A DNA stretch of 64,000 bases from an uncultured Prochlorococcus sp. (GTDB lineage Bacteria; Cyanobacteriota; Cyanobacteriia; PCC-6307; Cyanobiaceae), in assembly GCA_902617605.1 (NCBI GenBank), contig CACMXO010000001.1:62001-126000 (forward strand). The letters run 5' to 3'. Position numbers and translations under genes: made by a program. Of this stretch, positions 1-10,109 are shown piece by piece (position 1 is the stretch's first letter; every line of letters starts with the position of its first letter). A model generated the notes under the pieces. That model was not told where the DNA came from and did no database searches. It saw nothing but the letters and a program-made list of their open reading frames with translations.

Positions 1-13
1 ACTATAACCCAGC

Positions 14-892
14 ATGAAAAACCCTGCAAGTTTACTCGGAAATAAAAAAAAATTTTTAATCTTAGGATGTGGTTTCAGCGGTAGTTTTTTTGCAAAAACA
101 ATCAAAAAATTAGGTTGCACTGTTTTAACAAGCTCAAGATCTGGAAGCAAAGATCCAAATAGTTTTATTTTCAACAGTGAAAACAGTGTGATTCCTGATG
201 AAGAAATTTTTGATGGAGTCACGCATATTCTTAGTTGCATTCCTCCTGACAAAGATGGTAATGATCCTGTACTAGAAAGCCTTCAAAGTAAATTAAAAGA
301 TTTATCCCTTGAATGGGTTGGATATTTATCTACCACAGGAGTATATGGAAACACAAAAGGTGATTGGGTTTCTGAGATAGATCAACCTAATCCTTTTCAA
401 AAAAGAAGTCTTAATAGATTAAATTGCGAAAAAAAATGGATTGAGTCTGGTTTGCCAGTGCAAATTTTTAGATTACCTGGGATCTATGGACCTGGAAGAT
501 CCACGTTTGAAGCAATCAACAATCAGAAAATTCGAGTTATTTCAAAAGAAGCTCAAGTTTTTTCAAGAGTTCATGTTGCTGATATTACACATGCGATTAT
601 TTATTTATTACAAAATAAAGATAGTTTAAAATTTCATCAAATCATCAATATTGCAGATAATGAACCCTGTTCTCAAATAGAAGTTATTCAATATTGCTAC
701 GATTTACTTGGTTTAACAATGCCAAAGCCAATATTATTTGAAGATGCAAAAGATGAATTATCACCTATCGCTCAATCCTTTTGGATGGAAAATAGAAGAG
801 TGTCGAACAAACTTTTATGCGAAACACTCGGATATAAATTAATTTTTAAAAACTATAAAATAGGTTTGAAAAATTGCTATCTGAATATTTAA
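14..892 (+). CDS. NAD(P)-dependent epimerase/dehydratase-like protein (YeeZ-like)
   Basis: This 292-residue protein has an N-terminal Rossmann fold with the dinucleotide-binding motif GCGFSG at residues 18-23, after a hydrophobic beta strand. An STTGVYG segment near residue 107 resembles the Ser/Thr-Tyr region of extended short-chain dehydrogenases and sugar-nucleotide epimerases. A second conserved segment, FRLPGIYGPGR, follows near residue 155. The nearest family I recall is the YeeZ-type group, whose substrate is unknown, so no reaction can be assigned. The ATG start lies 14 bases into the window, and pdxA follows 23 bases downstream on the same strand. Confidence 0.75.
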   Translation: MKNPASLLGNKKKFLILGCGFSGSFFAKTIKKLGCTVLTSSRSGSKDPNSFIFNSENSVIPDEEIFDGVTHILSCIPPDKDGNDPVLESLQSKLKDLSLEWVGYLSTTGVYGNTKGDWVSEIDQPNPFQKRSLNRLNCEKKWIESGLPVQIFRLPGIYGPGRSTFEAINNQKIRVISKEAQVFSRVHVADITHAIIYLLQNKDSLKFHQIINIADNEPCSQIEVIQYCYDLLGLTMPKPILFEDAKDELSPIAQSFWMENRRVSNKLLCETLGYKLIFKNYKIGLKNCYLNI

Positions 893-915
893 AAAATTAA
901 ATTTAAAAACCTTTT

Positions 916-1950
916 ATGAATTTTCACAATACAAAAAATATATTAAGGGTAGTATTAAGCATCGGAGATGAGTCAGGTATTGGGCCTGAAATAATTTTAA
1001 AAGCTCTTTATTCTCATGAGATACCAAAAAATATTGATTTAATATTAGTTGGATCAAGAAAAAATCTACAAAATACATATAAAAATCTTAAATCCATAGG
1101 ATTAGAAAACCTTGCAGATCCTAAAAATTTAAAAATACATGATCTCGAAATTTCTTCATCAGATAATGATCCTAAATCAAGTTACGGTAATTCTAGTTTC
1201 CAATATTTAACAAAAGCAATAGAAATTGTAAAACAATATCCCAATTCAGCACTTGTAACTGGACCAATTTGCAAAAAATCATGGTCTCTTGCAGGTCATT
1301 ACTTCTCTGGTCAAACTGAAGTACTGGCAAAATCATGTGGAGTGAAAAACGTTGGCATGTTATTCACAGCAAAATCTCCAATCACAGGGTGGAGATTTAA
1401 TACTTTACTAGCCACAACCCACATTGCCCTTTCAGAGGTTCCCAAGAAATTAAATAAAGAATTAATACATAGTAAATTGGATCTTTTAAAAGATTTTTGT
1501 AATACCTATACTGATAAACCTATTTTAAAAGTAGCGGGATTAAACCCTCATGCCGGCGAAGAGGGCATATTAGGTGATGAAGAACAAAATTGGCTAAATA
1601 ATGCATTAATTACGTGGAATGAGAAGAATAGAAGTATTAAATTATTAGGCCCTTTATCACCAGATAGTTGCTGGAATTCTTCCGTGAAAGCCTGGAATGA
1701 CAAAAATGCTGAAAAGCACGATGGCATTCTTGCTATGTATCATGATCAAGGTTTAATACCAATGAAAGTGATAGCTCTTAATTACTCAGTCAATACTACA
1801 ATCGGTTTGCCTTTTATAAGAACATCTCCAGACCATGGTACAGGGTTTGATATTGCTGGAAAAGGCATTGCTCAATGTCAGAGCATGATTGAGGCTATTA
1901 AGGCTGCTATAGAAATGACTAACAATTTAAGACTGCTTAACACGCATTAA
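916..1950 (+). CDS. pdxA: 4-hydroxythreonine-4-phosphate dehydrogenase
   Basis: This enzyme oxidises 4-phosphohydroxy-L-threonine with NAD in the DXP-dependent pathway to pyridoxal 5'-phosphate. The 344-residue length is normal for PdxA. The three metal-binding histidine segments of the family are visible: GHYFSGQTE near residue 127, NPHAGEEG near 210 and MYHDQG near 273. The C-terminal SPDHGTGFDIAGKG block is also typical. The 3' end overlaps the 3' end of the opposite-strand accB by 24 bases, so neither gene has room for a conventional terminator. Confidence 0.95.
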   Translation: MNFHNTKNILRVVLSIGDESGIGPEIILKALYSHEIPKNIDLILVGSRKNLQNTYKNLKSIGLENLADPKNLKIHDLEISSSDNDPKSSYGNSSFQYLTKAIEIVKQYPNSALVTGPICKKSWSLAGHYFSGQTEVLAKSCGVKNVGMLFTAKSPITGWRFNTLLATTHIALSEVPKKLNKELIHSKLDLLKDFCNTYTDKPILKVAGLNPHAGEEGILGDEEQNWLNNALITWNEKNRSIKLLGPLSPDSCWNSSVKAWNDKNAEKHDGILAMYHDQGLIPMKVIALNYSVNTTIGLPFIRTSPDHGTGFDIAGKGIAQCQSMIEAIKAAIEMTNNLRLLNTH

Positions 1951-2433
1951 AACTTGGCCAAATTCAACAGGTGTCCCATTTTCTACGAGAATCTCTACTA
2001 TTTCAGCATTAAATTCAGATTCAATTTCATTCATTAACTTCATAGCTTCCAAAATACATATAGTTTGACCAACCTTAACGTTATTGCCTACTTCTACGAA
2101 TGGCTCCTCACCAGGCGCTGCAGCCCTATAAAAAGTCCCAACCATAGGAGAAGTAATTTCAGTAAGGTCAGAACGCCCTGGAGGTGCTACTTGAGGGGCT
2201 TCAGGCTCATTAACAACTGGGATATTATCATTAATGGTTTTTTGATTAGCAATTGTTTGCTTATCAAATGAAGTATTAGGAACTAAATTATTAGTAACTT
2301 GGCTCTGATCAAATAAATTCCTTTTTATTTCGAGTTTAAAATCTTCTCCCTCTAGCGAGAACTCTTGTATATCACTGGAAGAGATTTTCTCTATTAGGCG
2401 ATTTAAGTCTTCATGATCTAATTTCATAGCCAT
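1927..2433 (-). CDS. accB: Biotin carboxyl carrier protein of acetyl-CoA carboxylase
   Basis: AccB carries the biotin of acetyl-CoA carboxylase, the first step of fatty acid synthesis. The 168 residues divide into an N-terminal acidic helical region, a Pro/Ala-rich flexible linker (about residues 65-90) and a C-terminal biotinyl domain. The biotinylation motif EAMKLMNE places the modified lysine at residue 132. The start codon overlaps the efp stop codon by one base (TAATG), which points to translational coupling in an efp-accB operon. The other acetyl-CoA carboxylase subunits are not in this window. Confidence 0.95.
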   Translation of the reverse strand: MAMKLDHEDLNRLIEKISSSDIQEFSLEGEDFKLEIKRNLFDQSQVTNNLVPNTSFDKQTIANQKTINDNIPVVNEPEAPQVAPPGRSDLTEITSPMVGTFYRAAAPGEEPFVEVGNNVKVGQTICILEAMKLMNEIESEFNAEIVEILVENGTPVEFGQVLMRVKQS

Positions 2434-2993
2434 TAATTTTCACGTCCAAGATAACTGTCATTACGAGTATCAATTTTAATCATTTCTCCCACAGAAATAA
2501 ATAAAGGTACCATAACTTGAGCACCTGTTTCTAGAATAGCTGGTTTCGTGCCCCCACTAGCAGTATCACCTTTAACTCCAGGATCTGTCTCTGTAACTTT
2601 CAAGGTAATAGATATTGGAAGTTCTACTTCTAAAACTTTACCATTATGGAAAATCACACTAACTTCCATTCCCTCTTTTAAATACTTTGCTCCTTTACCA
2701 ATTTGTTCAGAGGTGAGTCTTGTCTCTTCAAAACTCGTCATGTCCATAAAAACATAATCACCAGACTCCACATAAGTATGCTGCAGGTTAGACTTCTCAA
2801 GGATAGCCTGCTGCACTGATTCTCCGGCTCGAAAAGTTTTTTCAACCACATTGCCGCTTTGAACTGACTTTAATTTTGTTCGCACGAAAGCAGAACCCTT
2901 GCCAGGCTTGACATGTAGAAATTCTACAACACGCCAAACTTGTCCATCCAATTCGATGGTAGTACCTGTGCGAAAATCGTTACTGGAAATCAT
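2433..2993 (-). CDS. efp: Translation elongation factor P
   Basis: EF-P relieves ribosome stalling at polyproline stretches. I chose the ATG at 2993, giving 186 residues that begin [10 protein letters not shown], because bacterial EF-P proteins start at this point. The open frame continues 12 codons further upstream to 3029, but that stretch has no family counterpart. The loop motif HVKPGKG places the residue that is modified in some bacteria as Lys32. The KOW-like N-terminal domain and two OB-like domains are complete. It is the first gene of the efp-accB pair and is transcribed away from the cyclophilin gene, with 43 bases between their starts. Confidence 0.93.
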   Translation of the reverse strand: MISSNDFRTGTTIELDGQVWRVVEFLHVKPGKGSAFVRTKLKSVQSGNVVEKTFRAGESVQQAILEKSNLQHTYVESGDYVFMDMTSFEETRLTSEQIGKGAKYLKEGMEVSVIFHNGKVLEVELPISITLKVTETDPGVKGDTASGGTKPAILETGAQVMVPLFISVGEMIKIDTRNDSYLGREN

Positions 2994-3036
2994 TCCTGTA
3001 TTACATCCCCAAGGATCATAAACCTGCAAGAGTGCT

Positions 3037-4128
3037 ATGCAAAAATTCTTATCAAATCAGAACACACTTTTCTTAATACTATCGATTGTAATTTTACAGG
3101 TTTTTCTCTTAAAACCGATTCAAGTACTAGCTGATTTACCTACTGGAAATGCAGTAAAAGACCCTAGTGCAATCCTCAGAAACGCACTCCCTATCAAGCA
3201 AGTTGAGTTGCAAGAACTTCAACACAAATTGGAAGAAACCAGTGACCTTGTAAGAGGAGGAAGATGGCCCGCTCTTACGAAAACTGTTACAAAATGTCAA
3301 TCTTTACTAAAAAAATACCAGAGTAAAATTATTCAAGAATTACCAAACGATAAAAAGAAAATTGCTGAAAAAACATTTTTAGAGCTCAAAGAAAATTTTG
3401 ATAGTCTTCAAGATTACTCTAAATCAAAGGATAAATACTCATTTATAGCGACCCGAAGAGATGCTTTAGATAAAATAGGTGGATTAGAAGAATATTTTCT
3501 ACCAAATGAATTTCCCTACTCTATTCCCCAGGAATTTGATAATTTACCAAGATTACTGGGCAGAGCAAAAGTCAACATAAAAACATCCAAAGGAGATATG
3601 CAAGCAATTGTGGATGGATTTAACGCCCCACTTACAGCAGGAGCATTTATAGATTTATCTTCAAAAAACTTCTACAAAGATTTACCTATCAACAGAGCAG
3701 AAGAATTTTTTGTACTACAAACAGGTGATCCAATTGGTGAAGATATTGGTTACATAGATCCTGAAACAAGCGAAGAGCGTCACGTTCCCTTAGAAATAAG
3801 AATTCCTGATGAACAAGATACTTTTTACAATCAAACTTTTGAAGATTTAGGTCTTTACACAGAGACGCCAACATTACCTTTTGCAACACTTGGAACTCTA
3901 GGATGGTCCCATTCAAATACCGAAGTTGATGATGGCTCATCGCAATTTTTCTTCTTTTTATATGAAGCAGAATTAAATCCAGCAGGCCGGAATTTAATTG
4001 ACGGGAGAAATGCTGCCTTTGGTTACGTTGTAGATGGATTTGATGTATTAGAAGAGCTTACTAAAGATGACACAATAATTTCAATTGATGTTATAGAAGG
4101 GATTGAAAACCTTAAATTAAATGCATAA
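3037..4128 (+). CDS. Exported cyclophilin-type peptidyl-prolyl isomerase, CYP38/TLP40-like
   Basis: The 363-residue protein starts with a signal peptide: a short polar N-terminus, a hydrophobic core at about residues 10-30 and an AxA-like end near residue 32. A helix-rich N-terminal domain follows (about 35-165), then a divergent cyclophilin barrel (about 180-355) with the SQFFFFL segment. This matches the cyanobacterial homologues of the thylakoid lumen protein CYP38/TLP40, which assists photosystem II assembly. That role is family knowledge; isomerase activity is uncertain because several cyclophilin active-site residues look changed. Its last 8 bases overlap the start of thiL. Confidence 0.85.
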   Translation: MQKFLSNQNTLFLILSIVILQVFLLKPIQVLADLPTGNAVKDPSAILRNALPIKQVELQELQHKLEETSDLVRGGRWPALTKTVTKCQSLLKKYQSKIIQELPNDKKKIAEKTFLELKENFDSLQDYSKSKDKYSFIATRRDALDKIGGLEEYFLPNEFPYSIPQEFDNLPRLLGRAKVNIKTSKGDMQAIVDGFNAPLTAGAFIDLSSKNFYKDLPINRAEEFFVLQTGDPIGEDIGYIDPETSEERHVPLEIRIPDEQDTFYNQTFEDLGLYTETPTLPFATLGTLGWSHSNTEVDDGSSQFFFFLYEAELNPAGRNLIDGRNAAFGYVVDGFDVLEELTKDDTIISIDVIEGIENLKLNA

Positions 4129-5107
4129 AGAAAAATTAGAAGATATAGGAGAAAAAGAATTAATAAATAGGCTAAAAAAATTTATGCCTAAAAAACAAAT
4201 TTTAGATGATTGCGCTTTAATCAAAACTAAAAATGATGATTTACTTGTTAATACCGATTCTTTGGTGGAAAATGTTCATTTCAATGAAATTACTATTTGT
4301 CCTGGGGACCTTGGGTGGAAAGCAGTTGTTAGCAACATCTCTGACTTATTATCCAGTGGAAGCAAGAAAACTATAGGTATTACTATAAGCCTAGTTCTAC
4401 CTGCTAGAACTGAGTGGATTTGGGTTGAAGAATTATATAAAGGAATAAATAAAGCATTGGAAGAATATGGCGGGGTGATTCTAGGAGGAGATTGCTCAAA
4501 GGGGAATGAAAAAATCATTTCAATTACTGCCTTTGGAATTCAAGGTGAACTTGAATTACGAAGAAACGCATGCAAACCCGGAGATATAATCTTAACTACA
4601 GGAATTCATGGTCTTAGCAAACTGGGATTTTTGATACAAAATAAGATTAATTTCGATAATGAATTTTCTCTTAATAAAAGATTAATCATTAAGTCTATTG
4701 ATCATTTTTGTCGCCCTAGAATTTACCCAAATTTTCTAAATAATCTTCTCAAAACTCGCTCCAATAAAAATATAAGGAAAATAGGATGTACCGATAGCAG
4801 TGATGGTCTATTTCAAGCCTTACAAGATTTAGCAATAGCTAGCAACTGCAAAGCTATCATTAATTATGAAAAGATACCTAAAGATAAGGATTGGCCTACA
4901 GGAGATAAATGGGACGAATACTATTTTTTTGGAGGTGAAGATTATGAATTAGTTTTCTCATTGCCCAAAAAATGGGCAAACAATTTATCTAAACTTGATA
5001 AAGATATTAACGAGATTGGTTTTTTTACTGATGGTGAACCAATAATAGAATTTAAAGATAAAAAGAACAATAAACTATTGAAAAATACCCCTTTCAAACA
5101 CTTTTAA
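4121..5107 (+). CDS. thiL: Thiamine-monophosphate kinase
   Basis: ThiL phosphorylates thiamine monophosphate to the cofactor thiamine diphosphate. The 328-residue protein has the N-terminal aspartate motif DDCALI, the NTDSLVENVHF block, the LGGDCSKG segment and the C-terminal FGGEDYELVFS motif typical of the PurM/ThiL fold. Its ATG lies inside the last codons of the cyclophilin gene (8-base overlap), suggesting co-transcription. The stop codon abuts the stop codon of the opposite-strand gap2 with no base between them. Confidence 0.93.
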   Translation: MHKEKLEDIGEKELINRLKKFMPKKQILDDCALIKTKNDDLLVNTDSLVENVHFNEITICPGDLGWKAVVSNISDLLSSGSKKTIGITISLVLPARTEWIWVEELYKGINKALEEYGGVILGGDCSKGNEKIISITAFGIQGELELRRNACKPGDIILTTGIHGLSKLGFLIQNKINFDNEFSLNKRLIIKSIDHFCRPRIYPNFLNNLLKTRSNKNIRKIGCTDSSDGLFQALQDLAIASNCKAIINYEKIPKDKDWPTGDKWDEYYFFGGEDYELVFSLPKKWANNLSKLDKDINEIGFFTDGEPIIEFKDKKNNKLLKNTPFKHF

Positions 5108-6130
5108 TTACTCCCAATTTTTAGCGACAATCTCTGCTAAATCTACAACTCTTTGACTGTAACCCCACTCATTGTCATACCATGCAAGTACCTTTACAAG
5201 GTTATCTCCGATACACATAGTAAGATCACTATCTACAATTGATGATTCATTAGTACCTGCATAATCGCTTGACACCAATGGTTCATCTCCATATTTAATA
5301 ATTCCTTTCATTGAGCCTATAGATGCTTCCTTGAGAGCATTATTGACTTCTTCAGCTGTGACAGATTTAGAAGATTCAAAAACAAAATCTACTGCTGAAA
5401 CGTTAGGAGTTGGAACTCTCATTGCAATTCCAGTTAATTTACCTTTCATTTCTGGGTATACCAGGGCTACTGCTTTTGCAGCTCCTGTTGAAGTAGGAAC
5501 GATGTTTGTAGCTGCGGCTCTAGCCCTTCTTAAATCTCTATGACTGTTATCTAAAATTCTTTGGTCCCCTGTATAACTATGAATTGTAGTCATCAAACCT
5601 TTGTTGATCCCAAAAGTTTGGTCTAAAACTTTAACTACTGGAGCTAAACAATTCGTTGTACAACTAGCATTACTCAAAATATCATAATCTTTGTGTTTAT
5701 ATGTATCAGCATTAACTCCAACTACATAAGTACCAACGCCATCACCTTTACCTGGAGCAGTTAAGATGACTTTTTTTGCTCCTACCTCTAAGTGCTTACT
5801 TGCACCTACGTCTGTATTAAATACTCCAGTTGATTCAATAACCAAATCTACGCCCCAATCTTTCCAAGGGAGATTCATTGGGTTTCTATCAGAGAAACAC
5901 TTAATTGTCTTGTTATTAATTACAAAAGTATCATCAGTATATTTAATATCAACACCATCAAGTTGACCAAGAACTGAATCATACTTTAATAGATGAGCAT
6001 TAGTCTTAGGATCTGAGGTAACATTAATTCCAACTACTTCAATATTTGTGTAAGCCCCTCTACTAAGCCAACAACGCATAAAGTTTCGACCAATTCTGCC
6101 AAAGCCGTTAATTGCAACACGCAAAGTCAT
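5108..6130 (-). CDS. gap2: Glyceraldehyde-3-phosphate dehydrogenase, Gap2 (Calvin cycle) type
   Basis: The 340-residue enzyme has the NAD(P)-binding motif NGFGRIGR at the N-terminus, the catalytic cysteine at residue 157 in [11 protein letters not shown], and the C-terminal [12 protein letters not shown] block. The segment after the second strand reads INVTSD, not the aspartate-containing form of strictly NAD-dependent enzymes. That fits cyanobacterial Gap2, which accepts NADPH and works in the reductive pentose phosphate cycle. A candidate promoter with 17-base spacing lies about 40 bases upstream. The gene is divergent from murC and ends exactly against thiL. Confidence 0.95.
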   Translation of the reverse strand: MTLRVAINGFGRIGRNFMRCWLSRGAYTNIEVVGINVTSDPKTNAHLLKYDSVLGQLDGVDIKYTDDTFVINNKTIKCFSDRNPMNLPWKDWGVDLVIESTGVFNTDVGASKHLEVGAKKVILTAPGKGDGVGTYVVGVNADTYKHKDYDILSNASCTTNCLAPVVKVLDQTFGINKGLMTTIHSYTGDQRILDNSHRDLRRARAAATNIVPTSTGAAKAVALVYPEMKGKLTGIAMRVPTPNVSAVDFVFESSKSVTAEEVNNALKEASIGSMKGIIKYGDEPLVSSDYAGTNESSIVDSDLTMCIGDNLVKVLAWYDNEWGYSQRVVDLAEIVAKNWE

Positions 6131-6166
6131 AACTAATAATTTCTAAATGATTAACCTAAGTTGCTG

Positions 6167-6195
6167 ATCATACTGAATTTTGTGCAATAACGTAA
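6167..6195 (-). promoter_or_regulatory. Candidate sigma-70 promoter of gap2
   Basis: On the minus strand a -10 hexamer TATGAT (6167-6172) is preceded by a weak -35-like TTACGT (6190-6195) with 17 bases between them. It lies 37 bases upstream of the gap2 ATG. The -10 match is good and the -35 match poor, as is common in this group. Confidence 0.4.
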
Positions 6196-6245
6196 GGTTT
6201 TTTTGATTTATTAAGCAAATAAGTCTAGTTTTGTATTAATTCAAG

Positions 6246-6265
6246 AAAAAAAAACATTTTTTTTT
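6246..6265. repeat. Homopolymer palindrome in the gap2/murC divergent region
   Basis: Nine A, then CA, then nine T form a near-perfect A:T inverted repeat between two divergently transcribed genes. A terminator is not expected here, so bending or cruciform formation at the shared regulatory region is more plausible than termination. It may also be only a product of AT drift. Confidence 0.4.
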
Positions 6266-6323
6266 GAAAAAAAATAGCAAAATTTTACCTAGAAGTTATT
6301 TTAATTTAAGTAAAAGATAAAAA

Positions 6324-7736
6324 TTGGATAAAAAATTACTCTTGAAAAGTCATTTTCATTTTATTGGGATTGGAGGTATAGGGATGTCAGCATTAGCAAT
6401 GGGTTTGCTTAAAAAAGGTTGTTCAGTTTCAGGGTCTGATTTAGTTAAAAACGATGAAACTAATAAATTGGAGAAATTAGGTGCAGTAATCTTTACTTCT
6501 CAAATTCAACAAAATATTGAATTTGTTATTTCAAAATTTACCAACAGATTGATTAATTTTGTTGTAAGCTCCGCGATCAAGCCAGAAAATGAAGAATTTT
6601 CGTACTGCAGAGAAAAAAATTTATCAATAAAACATCGTTCAGAAATACTTGCAATGTTTATGAGCACTTATAGTGCATTAGCGGTAGCGGGCAGCCACGG
6701 AAAAACATCAACCAGTACATTCCTTTCAACAATACTTGAGTTATGTACAGGTAATTCTTCTTCAATAACTGGAGGAATAATTCCTATTTACAACTCTAAT
6801 TGTTATTTAGAAGATACAAAATATTTAGTAGCTGAAGTTGATGAATCTGATGGGACAATTAACAAATATAAGTCTGATATCGGAATAATCAATAACATTG
6901 ATTTTGATCATTGCGATCACTTTTCAAATTTAAGTGAAGTCATATCTTCTTTTAAAAGTTTCGCTAAAAACTCGAAAAAATTACTACTGAATTTTGATTG
7001 TGAAACCTCAAGAAATAACTTTTATTCTGATTGGAAATGGTCAATCACTACGGCTAAAAACGTTGCTTATGCAATAATTCCGACTGAAATTAATTCAAAA
7101 TATACAATTGGTAAATTTTATGAAAATGGAAATTTCATAAGTAGTTTAAATATTCCAATTCCAGGATTACACAATCTATCTAATATCACCGCAGCAATAG
7201 CAGCTTCAAGAATGATAGGAGTAGATTTTATGGAAATTAAGAAAAATATAAAATATCTGAAACTACCAAAAAAAAGATTTGAATTCAGAGGCCAAATAGA
7301 TGAAAGAAGTTTATATGATGATTATGCGCATCACCCAAACGAAATAAAAGAGACGATTAAATTAGGAAGATTATTTATTCAGCAAAAAAATAATAGTGAA
7401 TGTCAAAAAAGTAGATTAATAGCTATATTTCAACCTCATAGATACTCTCGAGTAAAGCAATTTACTAAAGAATTTGCTGAAGAATTATCAAAAGCAGATG
7501 TTATTTATGTAACCAGTATTTATGGAGCAGGAGAAGTAAACGAAAATAAAATTACTTCAAAAATTATCACTGATATGATTTACAAAAAAAATAAAAATGT
7601 TAGTTACATAAATAATTATTATGAAGTTACAAAGAATTTTTACTATTTAACTCAAAAAGGAGATTTAATTTTGAATATGGGAGCTGGTGATTGTCATAAT
7701 TTCTGGTCAATTTTAAATAAAAAACAATTAAAATAA
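6324..7736 (+). CDS. murC: UDP-N-acetylmuramate-L-alanine ligase
   Basis: MurC adds L-alanine to UDP-MurNAc in peptidoglycan precursor synthesis in the cytoplasm. The 470-residue protein has the N-terminal HFIGIGGIGMSALA motif, the ATP loop GSHGKT at residues 123-128, and the DDYAHHPNE and FQPHRYSR segments of Mur ligases. The start must be the TTG at 6324: the first in-frame ATG falls inside the GIGGIGM motif and would remove the nucleotide-binding N-terminus. murB follows 11 bases downstream, so the two consecutive pathway genes form an operon with ybaB. Confidence 0.95.
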   Translation: MDKKLLLKSHFHFIGIGGIGMSALAMGLLKKGCSVSGSDLVKNDETNKLEKLGAVIFTSQIQQNIEFVISKFTNRLINFVVSSAIKPENEEFSYCREKNLSIKHRSEILAMFMSTYSALAVAGSHGKTSTSTFLSTILELCTGNSSSITGGIIPIYNSNCYLEDTKYLVAEVDESDGTINKYKSDIGIINNIDFDHCDHFSNLSEVISSFKSFAKNSKKLLLNFDCETSRNNFYSDWKWSITTAKNVAYAIIPTEINSKYTIGKFYENGNFISSLNIPIPGLHNLSNITAAIAASRMIGVDFMEIKKNIKYLKLPKKRFEFRGQIDERSLYDDYAHHPNEIKETIKLGRLFIQQKNNSECQKSRLIAIFQPHRYSRVKQFTKEFAEELSKADVIYVTSIYGAGEVNENKITSKIITDMIYKKNKNVSYINNYYEVTKNFYYLTQKGDLILNMGAGDCHNFWSILNKKQLK

Positions 7737-7747
7737 ATAACTTTTTT

Positions 7748-8641
7748 ATGAATAATAAGATTTTTTCTGAAAACTATAATTTAAGTAGTTATACAACTAT
7801 AAAAGTGGGAGGAGTAGCTGAATATTTTGCTGAGCCAAGGAGCATTGAAGAGCTTTCATATCTAATAAAATGGGCTAATTTAAACAAGCAAAAATGTCAA
7901 GTAATTGGCGCAGGTTCAAATCTTTTAATAAATAATATTTTCATAAAAGGCTTAGTTGTATGTACAAAAAAATTGAAATCATTCAAGGTAGAGCCATATT
8001 CAGGAATTGTTGAAGCGGAAGCAGGTGTAATGCTCCCAACATTATCTAATTCTCTTGCTAAAAATGGATTACAAGGAGGGGAATGGGCAGTCGGAATTCC
8101 AGGAACATTAGGAGGAGCAATTTATATGAATGCTGGAACAGGTAATTTATCGCTAGCTAGAAATCTTATTTCCGTAAAAGTTATAAATAATAAAACTCAT
8201 GAAAAACTTGAAATTGAAAAAAAAGATATTAATTTTGATTATAGATTTAGCTCTTTTCAAAAAAATGATTTGACGATTATTAGTGCAAGACTACATTTTG
8301 AACCTAATGGAAATCTAGAACAATTAATTAAAACAACAAAAAATAACCTTAAATTAAAAATAGAAAAACAACCATATCATCAACCAAGTTTTGGTAGTGT
8401 TTTTAAAAATCCTAAAAATAATTATGCAGCAAAATTAATTGATGATATGGGTTTAAAAGGATTTAAAATTGGGGGTGCTGAAATTTCTACAATACATTCA
8501 AATTTTATAATTAACACTTCTTCAGCAAGTTCTAAAGATATTTATGAATTAATAACAGTAATTCAACAAAAAGTACTACAAAAGAAAGGAATTTTTTTGC
8601 AACCGGAAGTAAGAATGATTGGTTTTGACTATCCTAACTAA
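7748..8641 (+). CDS. murB: UDP-N-acetylenolpyruvoylglucosamine reductase
   Basis: MurB is the FAD-dependent reductase that makes UDP-MurNAc, the substrate of MurC. The 297-residue protein shows the FAD-binding GAGSNLL segment near residue 56, [15 protein letters not shown] near residue 117, the catalytic serine region [10 protein letters not shown] near residue 216 and the C-terminal glutamate segment QPEVR. It lies between murC and ybaB with short gaps. Confidence 0.95.
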   Translation: MNNKIFSENYNLSSYTTIKVGGVAEYFAEPRSIEELSYLIKWANLNKQKCQVIGAGSNLLINNIFIKGLVVCTKKLKSFKVEPYSGIVEAEAGVMLPTLSNSLAKNGLQGGEWAVGIPGTLGGAIYMNAGTGNLSLARNLISVKVINNKTHEKLEIEKKDINFDYRFSSFQKNDLTIISARLHFEPNGNLEQLIKTTKNNLKLKIEKQPYHQPSFGSVFKNPKNNYAAKLIDDMGLKGFKIGGAEISTIHSNFIINTSSASSKDIYELITVIQQKVLQKKGIFLQPEVRMIGFDYPN

Positions 8642-8658
8642 AGAAACTTTTTTACAAA

Positions 8659-9009
8659 ATGGCGGGTTTTGGACTTCCTAACTTTGGACAACTTACAGAA
8701 GCTTTTAAAAAAGCGAAACAAATTCAGCAAGATGCTCAAAAATTACAAGATGAACTTGAAAACATGGAGATTGAAGGAAAAAGTGATGATGAAATGATAA
8801 AAGTCTGGATAAGTGGGAACCAACTTCCTTTAAAAGTAGAAGTACAAGAGAATATTTTAAATGCAGATAAAGAAAAAATAGAACAAAACATTTTACAAGC
8901 CATTCAAAAAGCTCATGAATTATCAACTACAACTATGAAAGAAAGGATGAATGATTTAACTGGTGGATTAAATCTTAATCTTCCTGGTTTTGATAATAGT
9001 GACTCTTAG
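8659..9009 (+). CDS. YbaB/EbfC-family nucleoid-associated protein
   Basis: This 116-residue protein contains the YbaB core: an N-terminal coiled-coil helix rich in Gln/Lys (about residues 13-38), a central beta section around [14 protein letters not shown], and a C-terminal helix ending in [14 protein letters not shown]. Members bind DNA as dimers and are linked to nucleoid organisation. It follows murB by 17 bases. Its 3' end overlaps the convergent rsgA by 35 bases. Confidence 0.9.
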   Translation: MAGFGLPNFGQLTEAFKKAKQIQQDAQKLQDELENMEIEGKSDDEMIKVWISGNQLPLKVEVQENILNADKEKIEQNILQAIQKAHELSTTTMKERMNDLTGGLNLNLPGFDNSDS

Positions 9010-9889
9010 AAGATTCAATCATTTCTTTATAAAAAGAATATCTTTCGAAGGATTTATTTAAATTACAGCCCTTATCGTTTAAATGTAAGCAGTTACGAAA
9101 TTTACACTTAATTTGTTCATCGATTACCTGTTTATTTATTTCTAAATAAAGACTTGGTAACAAGCTAATATCAACCTCTAGAGGTTGCATATTAAAACCA
9201 GGAGTATCCACAATGTAACTTTGATTTGATAAAGAAAATAACTCAACATTTCGAGTAGTATTTTTACCTCTCTTAATTTTATTTGAAACCGGAGCAGTAC
9301 TATTTTGAAGACCTGGAATTATCTTATTAAGCAAAGTAGTTTTACCAACACCTGATGGGCCCATAAAAATTGAACACTCTTTTTGCTTTAATTCAACTAA
9401 TAAATTATTAAAATAATCAGATTTATCTAAATTTAAAGTTATTGCTTGATAACCCCATTTTTCAAATTTATCAATTAGTAAAGATCTTCTTGTATCTGAT
9501 ATTAAATCACATTTTGTCAAAATTAATGAGACTTCAACACCCATAGATTCAGCTGATATCAAAAACCTATTAACTTGAGATAAATTTAATGCTGGCTCTT
9601 CAACGGAAAAAGTAATGTATATGTTAGAAATATTGGCAACAGAGGGTCTAACTAATAAATTTTTTCTTTTTTTAAGACTTGTTATTACTGCGCGTTTGCT
9701 TTTGAAATCAATATTTTCAATTACTACATCGTCTCCAACATAAATTAATTGATTCTTGAAATTTATAGACTTCCTCACTTTACATAAAAATTTCTCGCTA
9801 TTTCCAAAGTTTTCTTTATTTTTCAAGTCAACTAAAAAAAAATCATTAAATTTCTTTGTAACTAAACCTAAATGTTTATTTTTTTTCAT
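8975..9889 (-). CDS. rsgA: Small ribosomal subunit biogenesis GTPase RsgA
   Basis: RsgA is a circularly permuted GTPase that checks late 30S subunit maturation. The 304 residues show the permuted motif order: G4 LTKCDL near residue 121, then the P-loop GPSGVGKTT near 178, then G3 DTPGF near 228. The C-terminal zinc knuckle has Cys-x4-Cys-x-His and a later Cys (CKFRNCLH). The start overlaps the upstream TusA-like gene by 14 bases, so it is the last gene of a grpE-dnaJ-tusA-rsgA run. Its 3' end overlaps ybaB. Confidence 0.93.
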   Translation of the reverse strand: MKKNKHLGLVTKKFNDFFLVDLKNKENFGNSEKFLCKVRKSINFKNQLIYVGDDVVIENIDFKSKRAVITSLKKRKNLLVRPSVANISNIYITFSVEEPALNLSQVNRFLISAESMGVEVSLILTKCDLISDTRRSLLIDKFEKWGYQAITLNLDKSDYFNNLLVELKQKECSIFMGPSGVGKTTLLNKIIPGLQNSTAPVSNKIKRGKNTTRNVELFSLSNQSYIVDTPGFNMQPLEVDISLLPSLYLEINKQVIDEQIKCKFRNCLHLNDKGCNLNKSFERYSFYKEMIESSKSHYYQNQED

Positions 9890-10109
9890 TCAATATTTTT
9901 ATTTTTATAAATTTTTCATTTTCATTGATTTGTTTAAACAAAAATCCCATCTCCTTTAAATTTTTTAATACCATTTCTTCTGGTTCACCTTTATCTAGTT
10001 CAACTATAAGATGTTCATTTTTAGTTAACTTTTCCAAAGTTAATTTCATTTTGACAACATTTAATGGGCATGGAACAGATTTAAGGTCCAAATGCTTTAA
10101 AGAAGTCAT
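9876..10109 (-). CDS. TusA/SirA-family sulfurtransferase-like protein
   Basis: The 77-residue protein has the small alpha/beta fold of TusA/SirA proteins, with the conserved cysteine in VPCPLNVVK near residue 14 followed by an amphipathic helix. The classical motif is CPxP; here the second proline is asparagine. TusA proteins pass sulfur to tRNA thiolation or molybdopterin synthesis, but the partner cannot be told from this locus. It overlaps dnaJ by one base upstream and rsgA by 14 bases downstream. Confidence 0.75.
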   Translation of the reverse strand: MTSLKHLDLKSVPCPLNVVKMKLTLEKLTKNEHLIVELDKGEPEEMVLKNLKEMGFLFKQINENEKFIKIKILNEKK

